DNA of 64,000 nt, taken from contig NZ_JAATOW010000020.1 of assembly GCF_011806405.1 (NCBI RefSeq), positions 1 through 64,000 on the forward strand, given 5' to 3'. Below the pieces are notes generated by a model that was not told the DNA's origin, did no database searches, and saw only the letters and a list, made by a program, of their open reading frames with translations. Each line of letters begins with the position of its first letter. Positions within the stretch are counted from its first letter, which is position 1. A program made the translations under genes and the position numbers. Positions 49,540 through 60,772 of the stretch are shown here, piece by piece. The DNA is from Pseudooceanicola sp. HF7 (lineage in GTDB: Bacteria; Pseudomonadota; Alphaproteobacteria; Rhodobacterales; Rhodobacteraceae).

Positions 49540-49676
49540 TCCTCTTTTCCCCTATCTCACCTTGCGGGGCGCAGAATTCAACCCTCATGACGGCTTGGTG
49601 CCCGCAATACCCATTGCTCGCGGGGGTGCAGTCCAATAAACCAAGCGCTGACCAGAACCGAGAGGCCCTCAGCCAC

Positions 49677-51014
49677 ATGCGCTTGTCCCGCTACTTCCTG
49701 CCCGTCCTCAAGGAAACCCCCGCCGAGGCGCAGATCGCCAGCCACCGGCTGATGCTGCGCGCGGGCATGATCAAACAGTCCAGCGCCGGGATCTATTCCT
49801 GGCTGCCTCTGGGCTACAAGATCCTGAAAAAGATCGAGAATATCGTTCACGAAGAACAGGTGCGCGCCGGGCATATCCCGATGCTCATGCCGACGCTGCA
49901 AAGCGCCGACCTGTGGAAGGAAAGCGGGCGCTACGACGCCTACGGCCCGGAGATGCTGCGCATCCGCGACCGCCAGGACCGTGACATGCTTTACGGTCCC
50001 ACGAACGAGGAAATGATCACCGATATCTTCCGCAGCTACGTGCGCTCCTACAAGGATCTGCCGCTGACGCTGTACCATATCCAGTGGAAGTTCCGGGATG
50101 AGATTCGCCCGCGTTTCGGCGTGATGCGGGGCCGCGAGTTCCTGATGAAGGACGGCTATACCTTTGATTTGACGAAGGAAGATGCGCTGCACGCCTATAA
50201 CCGTCACCTGGTCAGCTACCTGCGTTCCTATGAGCGGATGGGGCTTCAGGCGATCCCGATGCGGGCCGATTCCGGGCCGATCGGTGGCGATGACACCCAT
50301 GAATTCCTGGTGCTGGCCGAAACCGGCGAATCCGAGGTCTTCTATGACAGCGAAATCACCGATCTGACCTTCGGCGAGCGCGAGATCGACTATGATTCCG
50401 TCGAGCAGTGCCAGGCGGTGATGGAAGAATTCACCAGCCGCTACGCGCGCACCGATGAGACCCACGACGAAGCCGTCTGGGCCGATGTGCCGGAGGACCG
50501 CCGCCGCGTGGCCCGTGGCATCGAAGTCGGCCAGATCTTCTATTTCGGCACCAAGTACTCCGAGCCGATGGGCGCCGTGGTCCAGGGTCCGGATGGCAAG
50601 CAGGTGCCGGTCCACATGGGGTCCCACGGGATCGGCGTCAGCCGCCTGATGGGCGCGATTATCGAAGCAAATCATGATGATAAGGGCATCATCTGGCCCG
50701 AGGGCGTGACCCCCTTCGACGTCGGGATCGTCAACCTGAAGTCCGGCGACGAAGAGGCCGACGCGGCCTGTGAGGCGCTCTACGCGAGCTTCGTCAAGCT
50801 GGGCCTGGACCCGCTTTACGATGACCGCAACGAACGCGCCGGCGGCAAGTTCGCGACCATGGACCTGATCGGCCTGCCCTGGCGGATCACCGTGGGTCCG
50901 CGCGGCCTGAAGAACGGCGTGGTGGAGCTGACCAGCCGCCGGACCGGCGAAAGCGAAGAGCTGCCGCCCGAAGAGGCCGTGGCCAAGATCGCGGCGATCT
51001 ACGGCAAGCAGTGA
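49677..51014 (+). CDS. proS: Proline-tRNA ligase, short form
   Basis: 445 residues from ATG 49677. Motif 1 to 3 of class II synthetases are seen: [40 protein letters not shown] and [17 protein letters not shown]. The editing insertion found in E. coli ProRS is missing, typical for alphaproteobacteria. The anticodon-binding domain ends near [16 protein letters not shown] terminator follows. Confidence 0.97.
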   Translation: MRLSRYFLPVLKETPAEAQIASHRLMLRAGMIKQSSAGIYSWLPLGYKILKKIENIVHEEQVRAGHIPMLMPTLQSADLWKESGRYDAYGPEMLRIRDRQDRDMLYGPTNEEMITDIFRSYVRSYKDLPLTLYHIQWKFRDEIRPRFGVMRGREFLMKDGYTFDLTKEDALHAYNRHLVSYLRSYERMGLQAIPMRADSGPIGGDDTHEFLVLAETGESEVFYDSEITDLTFGEREIDYDSVEQCQAVMEEFTSRYARTDETHDEAVWADVPEDRRRVARGIEVGQIFYFGTKYSEPMGAVVQGPDGKQVPVHMGSHGIGVSRLMGAIIEANHDDKGIIWPEGVTPFDVGIVNLKSGDEEADAACEALYASFVKLGLDPLYDDRNERAGGKFATMDLIGLPWRITVGPRGLKNGVVELTSRRTGESEELPPEEAVAKIAAIYGKQ

Positions 51015-51043
51015 ACGCCACCTAACGGCGTTACAGGGATCAG

Positions 51044-51069
51044 AAGGCGGGCCTTGGCCCGCCTTTTTC
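51044..51069 (+). terminator. Terminator of proS
   Basis: GGCGGGCC-TT-GGCCCGCC followed by TTTTT. Confidence 0.9.
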
Positions 51070-51106
51070 ATGTCCGGAGGGCGGGGGGCGAGAGGGGCTG
51101 AAAACC

Positions 51107-51158
51107 CCGTCGGTACCGCGTCTGTTTTGCGTCGGTATCACGTCGGTATTACGTCGGT
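51107..51158 (-). repeat. 11-bp tandem repeat array, copy B
   Basis: Read on the minus strand: ACCGACGTAAT, ACCGACGTGAT, ACCGACGCAAA, ACAGACGCGGT, ACCGACGG. The first two units are identical to copy A at 2275-2285 and 2286-2296. Both arrays have the same number of units and the same partial end, and they share a short flank (CGGAGCG near the first unit). This copy lies between the proS terminator and the chemoreceptor gene. Confidence 0.8.
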
Positions 51159-51341
51159 GCGCTCCGCACGCTGGGTTACCGGATGGTTAGGGCGGCGTGG
51201 GGCAGGATGCGGGGGCGACTCAGGGAGGGCCCGGCCGGCAAGAGGGAAAGTCGCTTCAATCCAAGGTGTCGCAGCGGGTCGAAACCTACTGTTAAGGCCG
51301 GGGCTGCTAGGCAGTTTCAACGGCTACCTTGGGAAGGCGCA

Positions 51342-52811
51342 ATGGCACTCAGTTTTGACGAACGGCTTCGGTTCTTTGCATTGTCAGAGACCGACCGCCA
51401 GATCATGATGGAGATCCGCCCCCTTGTCGAAAGCAAGATCGACCCAGTGCTGGACCGATTCTACGATTTCGTAAGGGCAGAGCCGGTGCTGAGCGATTTC
51501 TTCCGAACCGAAGAGATGATCAGCCATGCGCGCGAGCGCCAGAAGCAGCATTGGCACCTGCTGCTGTCGGGCGAATTCTCTCAATCCTACATCGACAGCG
51601 CCAGAATGATCGGAGAGGTCCATTACAAGATCCAGCTGCCGTTCTCCTTCTTCCTCAGTGCCTATAGTCGGGTGACCTCAAACGTGGTGGACATGCTGGT
51701 TCGCAACGCCGGCGCCCTGGGCAGCCGCAAGTCCCTGTCCCGTCGCATCGGAATCGTGAACCGGGCCTTCACGCTGGATGCGGAGATGGTCATCGACAGC
51801 TACTTCAGCGCCCAGGCGCGGGACCGTGAAATCGCGCTCGACTATATCGCCAACGGCCTGTCGGACCTGTCCAACCGGGATTTCGGCTACGTCATCCCGG
51901 CCCCGGAAGACAGCGATTTCTCGGAAGGCTTCAACAACCTGCGCGAACATTACAACGGCGCCGTCCACAACCTGTCAGAGGCCATGGGCGTGGTCGGGCG
52001 CACGGTGGAGCGGCTAAGCTCTCTTACCGCGGAGATCTCTCAAAGTGCCACCAGCCTGACGACCCGCACGGAAAGCCAGGCTGCCACGCTTGAACAGACA
52101 TCGGCCGCGCTGCGCATCCTGACGAACAAGGTGCGAGAGACCGCCGAGCGCGCCACCCGCGTCGATGAGACGGTGTCGGAAGCCAGCCAGAGCGCGCAGG
52201 ATTCCTCGGACGCGGTGCAATCGGCGATGGAGGCGCTGGAGCAGATCCAGGAAGCCTCGGCCGAGATGGGGCAGAAGGTCAGCGTGATCGACGACATCGC
52301 CTTCCAGACCAACCTGCTGGCGCTGAATGCCGGGGTGGAGGCCGCGCGGGCGGGCGAGCAGGGCAAGGGCTTTGCCGTGGTCGCCTCTGAAGTGCGCGCG
52401 CTGGCGGGCCGGTCGGTGAATGCCGCGACGGAGATCAACGAGCTGATCGAGCGCAACAGGGAGATCATCACCAACGGCGTCAACAAGAACGCCCAGGTCA
52501 ACGAGGTGCTGACCGCCATCGTGACCAGCGTGAACGACGTGATGACCCTGGTGTCCGAGATCACGACCTCTGCCAAGGAGCAATCGGTCTCCATCTCCGA
52601 GATCAATTCGGCCACCAACGACCTTGGCAACGTGACCCAGACCAACGCGGCCATGGCTGAACAGACGACGGCGGCGATGCATATCGTACAGCAAAGCACG
52701 GCAGAGCTGCAGCAACTGGTGATGAGCTTCTCAGGCGGTCAGACATCTGCTGTCCGGGGCGGCGACGTGGCGATGTTCGACGGCCGGGACGGGGCGGAAT
52801 GGGTGGCCTGA
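51342..52811 (+). CDS. Soluble globin-coupled methyl-accepting chemotaxis protein
   Basis: 489 residues from ATG 51342 (GGAAGG upstream). Residues about 10-165 form a sensor globin: the proximal heme His is in [18 protein letters not shown], and [19 protein letters not shown] is a later helix. A helical signalling region follows, with the MCP hairpin tip [20 protein letters not shown]. No transmembrane segment or HAMP is present, so it is a cytoplasmic HemAT-type oxygen sensor. Pentapeptide CheR tether is not obvious; it ends in a short acidic tail. Confidence 0.93.
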   Translation: MALSFDERLRFFALSETDRQIMMEIRPLVESKIDPVLDRFYDFVRAEPVLSDFFRTEEMISHARERQKQHWHLLLSGEFSQSYIDSARMIGEVHYKIQLPFSFFLSAYSRVTSNVVDMLVRNAGALGSRKSLSRRIGIVNRAFTLDAEMVIDSYFSAQARDREIALDYIANGLSDLSNRDFGYVIPAPEDSDFSEGFNNLREHYNGAVHNLSEAMGVVGRTVERLSSLTAEISQSATSLTTRTESQAATLEQTSAALRILTNKVRETAERATRVDETVSEASQSAQDSSDAVQSAMEALEQIQEASAEMGQKVSVIDDIAFQTNLLALNAGVEAARAGEQGKGFAVVASEVRALAGRSVNAATEINELIERNREIITNGVNKNAQVNEVLTAIVTSVNDVMTLVSEITTSAKEQSVSISEINSATNDLGNVTQTNAAMAEQTTAAMHIVQQSTAELQQLVMSFSGGQTSAVRGGDVAMFDGRDGAEWVA

Positions 52812-52904
52812 GGGGGCCAAGGGAACCTTAACGGAAGATCGCAGGACAGGCCCCGCAGCGGGGGCCTGCCGGTTTCTGGGGCCCTCAGGGGCCCCCGTAA
52901 CAGG

Positions 52905-53834
52905 TCAGTAGCCGCGGCTGCGGTCGACCTGGAACAGGCGCTCTTCGCCGGCTTCGCTGCGGCGGATGTTCTCTGCCACGACCTCGGCCGCGGTGGTGGC
53001 GCGGGTTTCGGCAGCGATATGCGGGCAGACGGTGACGCGGGGATGCGCCCAGAAGGGATGCGCGGGGGGCAGGGGCTCTTCCCGGAAGACATCCAGCGTG
53101 GCGCGGTGGATCTGCCCGCTGTCGAGCGCCGCCAGAAGGTCCTGATCCACGATCAGCGGGCCGCGTCCGGGGTTCAGGATCACCGCTCCACGCGGCAATT
53201 GCGCAAGGCGGTGCGCATCCAGCAGGTTCTCCGTTTCCGGGGTCAGCGGCAGCAGAAGCACCAGGATCTGTGCGGTGGACAGGGCCTGGTCCAGCCCCTC
53301 CGGCCCGTGCAGGCAGGTGATCCCCTCAACCGCACGCGGGCTGCGCGACCAGCCGGTGACGGGGAAGCCAAGCTGCGCCAGGGACTGGGCGCAGGCCGCG
53401 CCGAGCTCTCCCAGCCCCAGCACGGTCACGGGGCGTTCCTGTGCCAGCGGGGGCACGTAGCGCGCCCAGGAGCCGTCCTGGTGATCCAGGAAGTGGTCGA
53501 TATCCAGGTGGTGGCGCAGCGCGTGGCCGGTGACCCATTCCACCATACCCCGGGTCAGCCCGTGATCAACCATGCGGCAGAGCGGCTGGGTCAGCGTGGT
53601 GTTGCCCACGATCTTCTCCACCCCGGCCCAGAGGTTCAACACGGCCTTGGTGTTCACGTAGGGGGTGAAATCGGTCAGCTCGGAGGCCGGCGCATAGACG
53701 ATGTAGTCGACCTTTTCAGGGGCGAAGTCCCGGCGCAGGTCGACCGCCAGCCCGGCGGCGTCGAAGGCGCGGCGCAGGGGGGCTTCGTATTCCTCCCAGG
53801 TGGGAGAGGTGGCGGCATAAAGGACGTTGATCAT
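52905..53834 (-). CDS. D-2-hydroxyacid dehydrogenase (glyoxylate/hydroxypyruvate reductase A-like)
   Basis: 309 residues. The NAD(P) motif is VLGLGELGAACAQSL (about residues 138-152), with Arg in the WSRSPR stretch that suggests NADPH. The catalytic Arg lies in NPGRGPLIVD and the His in CPHIAAETRAT, with Glu from LDVFREEPLPPAHPFW. It resembles GhrA, reducing glyoxylate or hydroxypyruvate. SD AAGGAG upstream. It faces the chemoreceptor gene convergently. Confidence 0.92.
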   Translation of the reverse strand: MINVLYAATSPTWEEYEAPLRRAFDAAGLAVDLRRDFAPEKVDYIVYAPASELTDFTPYVNTKAVLNLWAGVEKIVGNTTLTQPLCRMVDHGLTRGMVEWVTGHALRHHLDIDHFLDHQDGSWARYVPPLAQERPVTVLGLGELGAACAQSLAQLGFPVTGWSRSPRAVEGITCLHGPEGLDQALSTAQILVLLLPLTPETENLLDAHRLAQLPRGAVILNPGRGPLIVDQDLLAALDSGQIHRATLDVFREEPLPPAHPFWAHPRVTVCPHIAAETRATTAAEVVAENIRRSEAGEERLFQVDRSRGY

Positions 53835-54019
53835 GGGGGGCTCCTTGCGGGTTTGGGCCGAAGGTAGCCAGTGGGTGGACGGGGCGCAAACCGATGGCGG
53901 GGATGCCTCCGGCGGAAGTATTTCCGGCCAGATGAAGGATCTGCCCTCTCCACTGGTCCGGGAGGCGCAGGCCGACGACGGGCGCGGGGCCCTCGATGGG
54001 GGCCGTGGCCGTTTCCTGT
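53835..54019. other. Intergenic region with a Rhodobacteraceae-type motif and a hairpin
   Basis: Contains GCCTCCGGCGGAAGTATTTC followed by CGGCCAGATGAAGG (about 53908-53941). This is a short intergenic sequence I recall as widespread in Rhodobacteraceae genomes. It also holds a GC hairpin GGCCC-TCGAT-GGGGGCC near 53988-54006 whose TCGAT loop recurs at 60691-60709. Confidence 0.5.
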
Positions 54020-55159
54020 TCAGCGGGCCTTGTGGACGTGGGCGCTTTGCACCAGGCCGAAGGCCAGCAGCAGCACCAGCATGGCAGAGCCGCCGTAGCT
54101 GACCAGCGGCAGCGGCACGCCGACCACGGGGGCCAGCCCCATGACCATGGACATGTTTACGGCGAAGAACAGGAAGAAGGTCGTGGCGATCCCCAGCGTC
54201 AGCAGCGCGGCATAGCGGTTCTGGTTGGTCATCGCGGAGGAGACGCAGAAGACGATGATCAGCGCGTAGAGGATCAGCAGGGAGGCCCCGCCGATGAAGC
54301 CGAATTCCTCTGCCAGGGTGGTGAAGATGAAGTCCGTGTGCTTTTCCGGCAGGAAGTTCAGCCGCGACTGGGTGCCCTGCATGTAGCCCCGCCCGGCCCA
54401 GCCACCGGAGCCGAGCGCGATCTTGGACTGGGTGATGTGATAGCCCGCCCCCAGCGGATCCTTGGAGGGATCCAGGAAGGTGTCGATGCGGCGGAACTGG
54501 TAGTCCTTGATCAGCTGCCAGTCGGTGCCGCGGCTCTGAAAGACCGCCCAGACCAACCCCACCGCGCCGCTGATGACAGCGGCGAAATAGGCCCAGTGGA
54601 CGCCGGCCAGGAACATCACCGCCCCGCCCCCCGTCAGCAGCAGGATCGCCGTGCCAAGGTCGGGCTGTTTCAGCACCAGCATGGTGGGCAGCACGATGAT
54701 CAGCACCGGGATGAAGACCCAGACCGGGTGGGACACCTTGCGCAGCGGCAGCCAGTCGTAATAGGCGGCCAGGAACATCACCAGCGCGATCTTCATCAGC
54801 TCTGAGGGTTGCAGGCGGACCGGCCCGATGTCGATCCAGCGCTGAGCGCCCATGCCGACGGTGCCGAAGAACTCCACGAAGACCAGCAGCATCAGCGACA
54901 GGGCATAGGCCAGCGCGGACATGTTGCGCCAGAACCAGATCGGCACCATGGCCACGACGAACATCACCACCATGCCGATGCCGAAGCGTTTCATCTGCGG
55001 TTCCGCCCAGGTGGACAGGTTCCCGCCGGCCACGGAATAGAGCATCAGGAAACCGGCGCTGGCCACGGCTGCGATCAGCAGGGCCAGGGGCCAGTTGAAA
55101 TAGAGCACCTTGCGCAGCCCCGAGGGGACGGTCTTGACGGAATACTCGAGGTAGCTCAT
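54020..55159 (-). CDS. rodA: Rod-shape peptidoglycan glycosyltransferase RodA
   Basis: 379 residues, SEDS family with about ten membrane segments. Conserved landmarks are WIDIGPVRLQPSELMKI, VLKQPDLGTAILLL, GSGGWAGRGYMQGTQS and HTDFIFTTLAEEFGFIG. It polymerises glycan strands with its partner PBP2. The ATG overlaps the mrdA stop (ATGA). Confidence 0.96.
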   Translation of the reverse strand: MSYLEYSVKTVPSGLRKVLYFNWPLALLIAAVASAGFLMLYSVAGGNLSTWAEPQMKRFGIGMVVMFVVAMVPIWFWRNMSALAYALSLMLLVFVEFFGTVGMGAQRWIDIGPVRLQPSELMKIALVMFLAAYYDWLPLRKVSHPVWVFIPVLIIVLPTMLVLKQPDLGTAILLLTGGGAVMFLAGVHWAYFAAVISGAVGLVWAVFQSRGTDWQLIKDYQFRRIDTFLDPSKDPLGAGYHITQSKIALGSGGWAGRGYMQGTQSRLNFLPEKHTDFIFTTLAEEFGFIGGASLLILYALIIVFCVSSAMTNQNRYAALLTLGIATTFFLFFAVNMSMVMGLAPVVGVPLPLVSYGGSAMLVLLLAFGLVQSAHVHKAR

Positions 55160-57099
55160 GCGCGGCTCATCTTTTCCTTTTCCACCCGGGGGCGGAGCGC
55201 GCGCAACCGGCGCTGCTGTTCGGCGATGCGGTCGCGGTCCTTGGCCGGGTAGGCCTCCAGCGGGGGGTCCTCTCCGTAGAGGGCCTGAAGCGTGATGTCG
55301 CGGGCGATCGGCGCGGCCACGGAAGAGCCGCCGCCGCCATGTTCCACCACCACGGCCACGGCCACCTTGGGATTGTCGAAGGGCGCGAAATCCACCCAGA
55401 GCGCATGGTCGCGCCGTTCCCAGGGCAGGTCCGCGTTGGAGGTCACCCCCGCCGCGCGTTCCGCCACGGAGATGTTGCGCACCTGGGAGGTCCCGGACTT
55501 GCCGGCCATGCGCATGTTCTCTGCGATGACGCGGGCGCCGTAGCCAGTGCCCTGCCGGGAGTTCGAGACCTCGAACATGCCGTCGCGGGCCAGTTTCAGG
55601 CTGGCGGCGGAAATGCCCAGGCTTTCGCCCGCGCCGCTGGGCTGTTCGACCCCGTCTATGGTCTTGATCAGCCGCGGGGTGACATTGTTGCCGGAGGCGA
55701 TGCGCGCCGTCATCACCGCCAGCTGCATCGGAGAGGCCAGCACGAAGCCCTGCCCGATGGAGGCGTTGACCGTATCCCCGATCACCCATTCCTGGCCGCG
55801 CACGTCGCGCTTCCACTGCTTGGAGGGCATCAGCCCGGAGGCCACGGCGGACATCGGCAGGTCATGCTGCACGCCCAGCCCCAGCCGGTTGGCCATTTCG
55901 GTGATCCGCTCGATCCCGACTTCCAGCGCCAGTTCGTAGAAAAAGACATCGCAGCTTTCGCGCAGCGCGCCGATCACGTTCAGGTGCCCGTGCCCGCCCC
56001 TGCGCCAGCAGTGGAACCGCCGGTTGGAAACCTTGAGGTGCCCGTTGCAGTAATAGGTGTCCCGGCCGGAGATCACCCCGGCCTCTAGCCCGGCCAGAGC
56101 CACGACCATCTTGAAGGTGGAGCCGGGCGGATAGGTGCCCTGCACGGTCTTGTTGGCCAGTGGGCGATACTTGTTCTCCGTCAGGGCCCGGTAATCGGAG
56201 ACGGAGATGCCGCGCACGAAGAGGTTGGGATCGAAGCTGGGGGCAGAGCCGATGGCCAGGATGTCGCCATTGGTGCAATCGATGACCACCGCCGCCGCGC
56301 TTTCCCCGCCCAGCCGGGCCTGGACGTAGTTCTGCAGCAGGTAATCGGTGGTCAGCTGGATGCTGGCGCCCTGGTGCCCTTCCTGGCGGTCGAGCTCGCG
56401 CATCACGCGGCCCACGGCGTTGACCTCCACCCGCTTGGCGCCGGCGGTGCCGCGCAGGTCGTCTTCCATCTTGGCTTCCAGGCCGACCTTGCCGATCTGG
56501 AAGCGCGGTATCATCAGCACCGGGTCGGGGTCTTCGATCTTGGACAGGTCGTAATCGGAGACCGGGCCGACATAGCCGACCACATGGGCAAAATCCTGGT
56601 CTAGCGGATAGGCGCGCGACAGACCGACCTCTGGCGTGATGCCGGGCAGGGCGGGGGTGTTGACCGCGATGCGCGACACATCCGTCCAGCTGACGCGATC
56701 GGCCAGGGTGATCGGCAGGAAGGGCGCGGAGCGCTTCATTTCCGTCTTGGCGCGTTCGATGTCACCGGGATCCAGCAGCACGATGCGGGACAGGCGCGCG
56801 ATGACCTCGTCGACATCGCCGGCGTCTTCCTCGACCATGGTGATGCGGTAGGCGGGTTCGTTGCGCGCGATGGCGATGCCGTTGCGATCGTAGATCTCGC
56901 CCCGCGCGGGGGGGATCAGGCGCATGTTGATGCGGTTCTCTTCGGCCAGCATGCGGAACTGGTCGGCCTGGTCGACCTGCAGGAAGCGCATCCGCCAGGC
57001 CAGCAGCCCCATGAAGCCCAGCTGGGCGCCGCCCAGCACGAGCGAGCGCCGGGTGATCTTGCGGGCAGAGGTCTGGGTATCCTTGGGCGTGCGTCTCAT
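55156..57099 (-). CDS. mrdA: Penicillin-binding protein 2
   Basis: 647 residues from ATG 57099. One N-terminal membrane helix (VLGGAQLGFMGLLAWRM), a dimerisation region, then the transpeptidase with the SxxK motif in PGSTFKMVVALAG and the KSGTS box KSGTSQVRN. It crosslinks peptidoglycan during elongation. Both ends overlap neighbours (mreD and rodA). A Cys-rich hairpin YYCNGHLKVSNRRFHCW is inserted before the SxN region. Confidence 0.96.
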   Translation of the reverse strand: MRRTPKDTQTSARKITRRSLVLGGAQLGFMGLLAWRMRFLQVDQADQFRMLAEENRINMRLIPPARGEIYDRNGIAIARNEPAYRITMVEEDAGDVDEVIARLSRIVLLDPGDIERAKTEMKRSAPFLPITLADRVSWTDVSRIAVNTPALPGITPEVGLSRAYPLDQDFAHVVGYVGPVSDYDLSKIEDPDPVLMIPRFQIGKVGLEAKMEDDLRGTAGAKRVEVNAVGRVMRELDRQEGHQGASIQLTTDYLLQNYVQARLGGESAAAVVIDCTNGDILAIGSAPSFDPNLFVRGISVSDYRALTENKYRPLANKTVQGTYPPGSTFKMVVALAGLEAGVISGRDTYYCNGHLKVSNRRFHCWRRGGHGHLNVIGALRESCDVFFYELALEVGIERITEMANRLGLGVQHDLPMSAVASGLMPSKQWKRDVRGQEWVIGDTVNASIGQGFVLASPMQLAVMTARIASGNNVTPRLIKTIDGVEQPSGAGESLGISAASLKLARDGMFEVSNSRQGTGYGARVIAENMRMAGKSGTSQVRNISVAERAAGVTSNADLPWERRDHALWVDFAPFDNPKVAVAVVVEHGGGGSSVAAPIARDITLQALYGEDPPLEAYPAKDRDRIAEQQRRLRALRPRVEKEKMSRA

Positions 57100-57644
57100 A
57101 TGCGGTGGCCCAGGTTGTCTACTTCGCCCACCGCCGCGCGGCGCAGGCCGAAGAAGAGGTTGGAGAAGACGGAGACGAAGGGATAGACCGCCACGGTGGC
57201 GATCAGCTGCGACAGGGTCACGGCGATCTGCGGGCGGTCCAGGAAGAAGGTGATCAGCGCCAGGCGGTAGCCGATCAGGATGGCGGCGCAGGTGATCCCG
57301 GCGGCCAGCCATTCCGCGACGAAGGTGCGGTCCCGCATCAGCCGCGAATAGCGCTTCAGCCGCTGCACGCCCAGCAGCGCGATGGCCGCCATCAGGCCGG
57401 GCGGGCGCATCAGCAGCAGGTCCGCCAGCAAGAAGAGCGCGGCCAGCATCCAGCCCGGCACCAGTTCCGGGCGGCGGATCGCCCAGACCAGGGTCAGCGC
57501 CAGCATCAGGTCCGGCCCGGCCAGCAGGCGCGGCAGGGTTTCCAGCGGCAGCAGGGAGAACATCATCAGGCCCAGGTAGATCAGCACGAAGGCCAGGCGC
57601 AGGCTCAGCACCCGCGGCAGGGAGGAGCGGATCGCCTCAGCCAT
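57096..57644 (-). CDS. mreD: Rod-shape-determining protein MreD
   Basis: 182 residues with about five membrane segments. Weakly conserved as usual for MreD, but its place between mreC and mrdA, the LGLMMFSLLPLETLPRLLAG opening and the length support it. It overlaps mreC by 8 bases and mrdA by an ATGA. Confidence 0.85.
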   Translation of the reverse strand: MAEAIRSSLPRVLSLRLAFVLIYLGLMMFSLLPLETLPRLLAGPDLMLALTLVWAIRRPELVPGWMLAALFLLADLLLMRPPGLMAAIALLGVQRLKRYSRLMRDRTFVAEWLAAGITCAAILIGYRLALITFFLDRPQIAVTLSQLIATVAVYPFVSVFSNLFFGLRRAAVGEVDNLGHRI

Positions 57645-58569
57645 CCTGGGCCTCTTCCGGCAGGATCACCGGGTCCTGCGCGATCAGCCCCGGCCCCTGC
57701 AGGGGCGGCGTGGGCGGGGCGATCAGCCCGCCGGGGTCGCGCAGGCTTTCGGTGCCCATGTTGCGCAGCACGCGCAGGAATTCGAGCCGCTCGTAATCCG
57801 CCGCCAGGCGCACCCGCAGCCGCCCGCCGGCATCCTGGGCCACGTGGCCCACCAGCAGGCCGGAGGGGAAGACATCGCCATCGCCGGAGCTGACGACCCG
57901 GTCGCCGGGGCGGATGAGCTCTGCGTTCTCGATGAAGTCGATGGGGGGCGCGGCGGTGTTGTTGCCCATGATGATGGCGTTCTGGCCGGAGGGCTGGATC
58001 GTCACCGGCACGCGCGAGGAAGTATCGGTCAGCAGGATCACGCGCGAGACCTGTTGCCCCACGCCGGAGATCCGGCCCACCAGCCCGATCCCGTCCATCG
58101 CCGCCCAGCCATCCACGATGCCGTCCCGGGCGCCGATGTTCAGCAGCACCGACTGCCGGTAGGGAGAGCCCGAATCCGCCATCACCACGCCGGTGATATA
58201 GGTCAGCCGGGGATCCAGCCGCACGTTGTTGAGGTCGAGCAGGCGGGCGTTTTCCTGTTCAAGCTGCAGCGCGGCTTCCTTCCAGGCCTTCATCTGCTGC
58301 AGCTCGCGCCGCAGCTCCTGGTTCTGGTCGTGGATCCGCTGGTAGCTCTGGAAATCGCGCAGCAGCTTCACCGCGCCGGTCACCGGGGCCATGGCCCAGT
58401 CCATGGAGGGCAGGACCCGATCGATCACATGGGCGCGAAAGCGTTCCACGCGGGGGCTGTCGATCCGCCAGACAAGGAAGATCGCCACAAGGACAAGCAC
58501 CGTGATGACGGTAAACAACCGTCTCAGCGGGGTGACGTAATCCTCGTCCTGTTGACGATCCTTGGCCAT
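57637..58569 (-). CDS. mreC: Rod-shape-determining protein MreC
   Basis: 310 residues. One N-terminal membrane helix (LFTVITVLVLVAIFLVW), a coiled coil (about residues 70-110), then the beta-rich periplasmic domain (VVMADSGSPYRQSVLLNIGA, GLVGRISGVGQQVSRVILLT). The last about 40 residues are a Pro-rich tail. It scaffolds the elongasome between MreB and PBP2. Confidence 0.94.
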   Translation of the reverse strand: MAKDRQQDEDYVTPLRRLFTVITVLVLVAIFLVWRIDSPRVERFRAHVIDRVLPSMDWAMAPVTGAVKLLRDFQSYQRIHDQNQELRRELQQMKAWKEAALQLEQENARLLDLNNVRLDPRLTYITGVVMADSGSPYRQSVLLNIGARDGIVDGWAAMDGIGLVGRISGVGQQVSRVILLTDTSSRVPVTIQPSGQNAIIMGNNTAAPPIDFIENAELIRPGDRVVSSGDGDVFPSGLLVGHVAQDAGGRLRVRLAADYERLEFLRVLRNMGTESLRDPGGLIAPPTPPLQGPGLIAQDPVILPEEAQDG

Positions 58570-58646
58570 GGGACTCCATGCCGATGAACGTGGGGGCCAC
58601 GCTCACGGCAGGATGCGGCAAACGTGGTTAATAGAGAGTGAAAGGC

Positions 58647-59759
<1,113 letters not shown>

Positions 59760-59882
59760 TTATAGGCAGTGCGATATCCCGTGGAAAGGGGAGCGGCCCG
59801 GCGATTCAGCGTCTTTTCGCCGTGAAACCGTAATTTTCATGGGGGATTGATGGCCGGGCAAGCAGGGCGTATCGCGTAAGGC

Positions 59883-60656
59883 ATGTTATCTTACCAGCAC
59901 ATATACCATGCCGGGAACCCGGCCGACCTGCACAAGCATGCGCTTTTGGCCGTCATGCTGGAGCGCATGGCCGAAAAGCCCAAGCCCTTGACATATCTGG
60001 AAACTCACGCAGGGCGGGGGCTGTATGACCTGTCCAGCGCAGAGGCGCTGAAGACCGGAGAGGCGGCTGCCGGCATCGGCGCGCACGGGGGGGATTTCCC
60101 GCCCGATCACCCCTACGCCAAGGCTTTGGACCGGGTGCGCGCAAGACATGGGCAGACGGCCTATCCGGGGTCTCCCCTTCTTGCGGCGGAACTGCTGCGC
60201 GAGGGCGATCCGATTCACCTGGCAGAGCTGCACCCCCAGGAGCGCCGGGCGCTGCGCGGGGCCATGGGCGTGCGGGCGCAGATCCATGGCCAGGACGGCT
60301 TCGAGATGGCGCAATCGCTCTGCCCGCCGGAGCCGCGGCGCGGGATGATCCTGATCGACCCGTCCTGGGAGGTGAAAGAGGATTACGACCGCCTGCCGGG
60401 CTTCGTGAAGACCCTGCACCGCAAGTGGAACGTGGGCGTCATCGCCCTGTGGTATCCGCTGCTGAAGGATCGCCGCCACGAGGGGATGCTGGCCGCGCTG
60501 GAGGGGCTGGAGCTGCCCAAGACCCTGCGCAGCGAGCTGCGCTTCCCGCCGGTGCGCGCCGGGCACGGGATGCTGGGCAGCGGCATGTTCATCGTCAATG
60601 CGCCCTTCGGCACCGAGGACGAGGCGACACGGCTGAAGGGTCTGTTCGCCCGCTGA
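59883..60656 (+). CDS. rlmJ: 23S rRNA (adenine2030-N6)-methyltransferase
   Basis: 257 residues. The RlmJ opening is LSYQHIYHAGNPADLHKHAL, the SAM site is LETHAGRGLYDLS, and the catalytic DPPY-like motif reads LIDPSWEVKEDY. It methylates A2030 of 23S rRNA in naked or partly assembled RNA. Confidence 0.94.
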   Translation: MLSYQHIYHAGNPADLHKHALLAVMLERMAEKPKPLTYLETHAGRGLYDLSSAEALKTGEAAAGIGAHGGDFPPDHPYAKALDRVRARHGQTAYPGSPLLAAELLREGDPIHLAELHPQERRALRGAMGVRAQIHGQDGFEMAQSLCPPEPRRGMILIDPSWEVKEDYDRLPGFVKTLHRKWNVGVIALWYPLLKDRRHEGMLAALEGLELPKTLRSELRFPPVRAGHGMLGSGMFIVNAPFGTEDEATRLKGLFAR

Positions 60657-60663
60657 CACCGGG

Positions 60664-60709
60664 CCGGGGGGCTTGGCCCCCCACGGCCGCGGCCCCCTCG
60701 ATGGGGGCC
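60664..60709 (+). terminator. Two tandem GC hairpins after rlmJ
   Basis: GGGGGC-TTG-GCCCCC (about 60666-60680) and the perfect hairpin GGCCCCC-TCGAT-GGGGGCC (60691-60709). No T tract; a possible weak terminator. Confidence 0.45.
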
Positions 60710-60772
60710 AAGGGCGTTGCGCCGACAGATCTGGAACCGAAAAGACCGGGAGCCGAAGCGGGGAGCAGGCAG

